From assembly GCF_006494815.1 (NCBI RefSeq), contig NZ_CP041091.1:1515001-1579000 (forward strand): a DNA stretch of 64,000 nt, written 5' to 3'. Within the stretch, counting starts at the first letter, position 1. Each line of letters opens with the position of its first letter. A program made the position numbers and the translations under genes. A model generated the notes under the pieces. The model did not search any database and was not told the DNA's origin. It worked only from the letters and a program-made list of their open reading frames with translations. This document shows, one piece after another, positions 62,380 to 64,000 of this stretch. This DNA is from Nocardioides sambongensis (lineage in GTDB: Bacteria > Actinomycetota > Actinomycetes > Propionibacteriales > Nocardioidaceae).

Positions 62380-63311
62380 ACCGACACGTGGGGTCGGATC
62401 GTCTCCAGGGTCTTCTCTCCGATGCCGTCGACGTCGATCAGCTCGTCGACGCTGGTGAACCCGCCCCGCTCCTCGCGCCAGGCGACGATCGCGGCAGCGG
62501 TCACCGGGCCGACCTCGGGCAGCGTCTCGAGCTGTTCGGCGGTCGCGGTGTTCAGGTTGACCAGCGGGGTCGCGGTCGACCCGCCCCCGGAGGGAGCCGG
62601 CGCCGCCACCCCGGCCGGGAGTCCGACCAGGATCTGCTCGCCGTCGGTGAGCGGCCGGGCCAGGTTGATCGAGCTCAGGTCCACCCCGGCGCGGGCGCCG
62701 CCGGCGGCCTCGAGGGCGTCGACCACGCGGGACCCCGCGTCGAGCACCTGGATGCCGGGGCGTCGTACCTTGCCGGCCACGTCGACGGTCACCTGCCCGG
62801 TGCCCTCGGGGCCGTCCGGCGTCGCCTCGGCGCCGACCAGGGTCTCGCCGGCCAGGGTCGGGGCGAGCGCCTCGGGCGCGTCGCTCAGCGCGCTGGGTGC
62901 GACCTGCTCGGCGCCGGCGTCCCTGCCGACCCACCAGGCGGTCGCGGCGAGACCGCCGGCGATGAGGAGTGCGACGACGGTCAGGTGGGCCGGTCCCCAG
63001 GTGAACCCGGTCATCGCCGGCGGGAGCGGGACCCGGCTGAGCAGCGGAACGCGCCGCCGGGCGGCGTGGCGGCCGGGGACGGGCAGCGGCGGGGGCGCTG
63101 CGGGTGCCGACGCCGGTGGCGTGCTCGGATCGGACGGCTGTCGTCGCGGCGCGACCCGGGTGTGGTCGGCCCACCACTGCTCCTCCGGCGGCTCTCCCGG
63201 GACCGTGGCGCCGTCCCGGTGCGAGGCGAGGTCGGCGGCCAGGGCGGCCAGCCGTCGGGCCGCGACGTCGGACCGTGGCGAGCGACCGGCGGGATCGGGT
63301 CGGGACGACAT
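62376..63311 (-). CDS. comEA: ComEA-like DNA-binding competence protein
   Basis: 311 residues: a long Pro-rich cytoplasmic N-terminus, one membrane helix (about 109-127), an SLBB domain (VTVDVAGKVRRPGIQVL) and C-terminal helix-hairpin-helix motifs (VNLNTATAEQLETLPEVG, GFTSVDELIDVDGIGEKT). Binds incoming double-stranded DNA. Coupled to comEC. Confidence 0.93.
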   Translation of the reverse strand: MSSRPDPAGRSPRSDVAARRLAALAADLASHRDGATVPGEPPEEQWWADHTRVAPRRQPSDPSTPPASAPAAPPPLPVPGRHAARRRVPLLSRVPLPPAMTGFTWGPAHLTVVALLIAGGLAATAWWVGRDAGAEQVAPSALSDAPEALAPTLAGETLVGAEATPDGPEGTGQVTVDVAGKVRRPGIQVLDAGSRVVDALEAAGGARAGVDLSSINLARPLTDGEQILVGLPAGVAAPAPSGGGSTATPLVNLNTATAEQLETLPEVGPVTAAAIVAWREERGGFTSVDELIDVDGIGEKTLETIRPHVSV

Positions 63312-63420
63312 GCCAGCACGCTAGGGAGCCGGAGCCCCGGCGTCCGGCCGACTGTTCCGGGACTGTGGACAGCGTGGTGCCGCAGCTCCGCTGGGGAGAC
63401 GGACCGGTCCGTCCCGGGGC

Positions 63421-64000
63421 TCAGGTGAGGACGGGGGCGATGCAGGTGGCGAGCATGCCGGGGCCGACGTGGGCGCCGAGCACCGCACCGATCTCGCGGC
63501 ACCGGACGTCGCCGACCAGGCGCTCCCCCAGCTCCTCGGCGAGCGAGGCGGCGAACGCCTCGGCACGCTCGGTGGCCGCGAGATGGGCCACGAACACCTC
63601 CACCCGCTGCTCCCCGGCCGCCTCGACGGCCAGTGCCTGCAGTCGGGCGATCGCCTTCACCGAGGTGCGCACCCGGGCCACCGGGACGATGAGGCCGTCC
63701 TCGACGCCGAGCAGCGGCTTCACCGCGAGGGCACCGCCGAAGAGGGCGGCCGCGTTGCTCACCCGGCCGCCACGCCGCAGGTACTCCAGCGTGTCGACGT
63801 AAAGCAGGGTCCGGCAGGCAGCAGCGCGTGCGAGGGCCGCGTCGTAGGCGTCGTCGAGGCTGCCCCCGTCGGCGAGGACGGCGGCGGCCGCCTCGGTCGC
63901 GAACCCCGTCGCCGGACCGATCTGCCGACTGTCCAGGCAGCGCACCGGGACCGGTGCCTGCCGCGCCCCGGCCTGGGCGGACTCGAAGGTGCCCGAGACC
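63421..64000 (-). CDS. DegV family fatty-acid-binding protein, C-terminal part (cut by window edge)
   Basis: DegV proteins bind fatty acids, in some bacteria for phosphorylation by FakA. VSGTFESAQAGARQ (ligand-binding Ser/Thr region), DSRQIGPATGF, YLRRGGRVSNAAALFGG and KPLLGVEDG are typical. The N-terminal third lies beyond the right edge. Confidence 0.92.
   Translation of the reverse strand, partial: VSGTFESAQAGARQAPVPVRCLDSRQIGPATGFATEAAAAVLADGGSLDDAYDAALARAAACRTLLYVDTLEYLRRGGRVSNAAALFGGALAVKPLLGVEDGLIVPVARVRTSVKAIARLQALAVEAAGEQRVEVFVAHLAATERAEAFAASLAEELGERLVGDVRCREIGAVLGAHVGPGMLATCIAPVLT

Noticed and set aside
59731..63324. A 1197-codon open frame on the plus strand
   Set aside because: Antisense to comEC and comEA; His/Arg/Gln-rich shadow of real genes.

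Overview
The window is a stretch of high-G+C chromosomal DNA from an actinobacterium. Gene order, GTG/TTG starts, ATGA/GTGA stop-start overlaps and a tmsA-tmsB pair for 10-methyl fatty acids all fit a Nocardioides-like member of the Propionibacteriales. This placement is inferred from gene content, not from a search. About 62 protein genes, two tRNA genes and one leader peptide can be supported. There is no rRNA, CRISPR array, insertion sequence or prophage.

Layout. 1-7.8 kb: start of tyrS, then a Ser/Thr kinase - GH43 glycosidase - PIG-L deacetylase run, a diguanylate cyclase, a CAU tRNA and an LCP cell-wall ligase. 8-11.1 kb: a PhoP-type two-component system, a GNAT enzyme and tRNA-Asn. 11.2-21.7 kb: dnaG and a coupled ORF, an L,D-transpeptidase, a secreted anchor-P protein, dgt, a LAS-type peptidase, dus, a lipoprotein, glyS and a monooxygenase. 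21.7-24.5 kb: a Zur-controlled znuACB zinc importer. 24.6-29 kb: uppS, recO, an alpha/beta hydrolase and leuA with an attenuator leader. 29-32 kb: a flavin reductase, two paralogous lipoproteins and a GH114 protein. 32-36.7 kb: era, a siderophore-interacting protein and tmsB-tmsA. 36.8-41.5 kb: a DNA-binding/membrane fusion protein, then a cytidine-deaminase-like pseudoenzyme, corC, ybeY, phoH and a HIT protein. 41.7-44.3 kb: a SigE-family sigma factor with two GerMN/Gmad2 proteins. 44.3-49.1 kb: rsmE, dnaJ and hrcA (CIRCE), an iron-box-controlled DUF2470 gene and an MBL hydrolase. 49.1-64 kb: DUF3097, TM2, hemW, an acyl-CoA ligase, MOSC, two APH-fold kinases around lepA, rpsT, holA, comEC, comEA and the 3' part of a degV gene.

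Most of the backbone (degV, comEA, comEC, holA, rpsT, lepA, hemW, hrcA, dnaJ, rsmE, phoH, ybeY, corC, era, recO, uppS, glyS, dgt, dnaG) is the conserved actinobacterial housekeeping order, with accessory modules inserted between its blocks. Regulation can be read directly at several places: Zur, DtxR/IdeR and HrcA operators, a PhoP-like direct-repeat array and a leucine attenuator.

A technical pattern affects the annotation. Thirteen genes carry 15 apparent frame breaks. Each is repaired by adding one base to a short C or G run, and after repair every gene has a length divisible by three. They are therefore annotated as single intact CDSs with probable homopolymer-contraction errors, not as pseudogenes.
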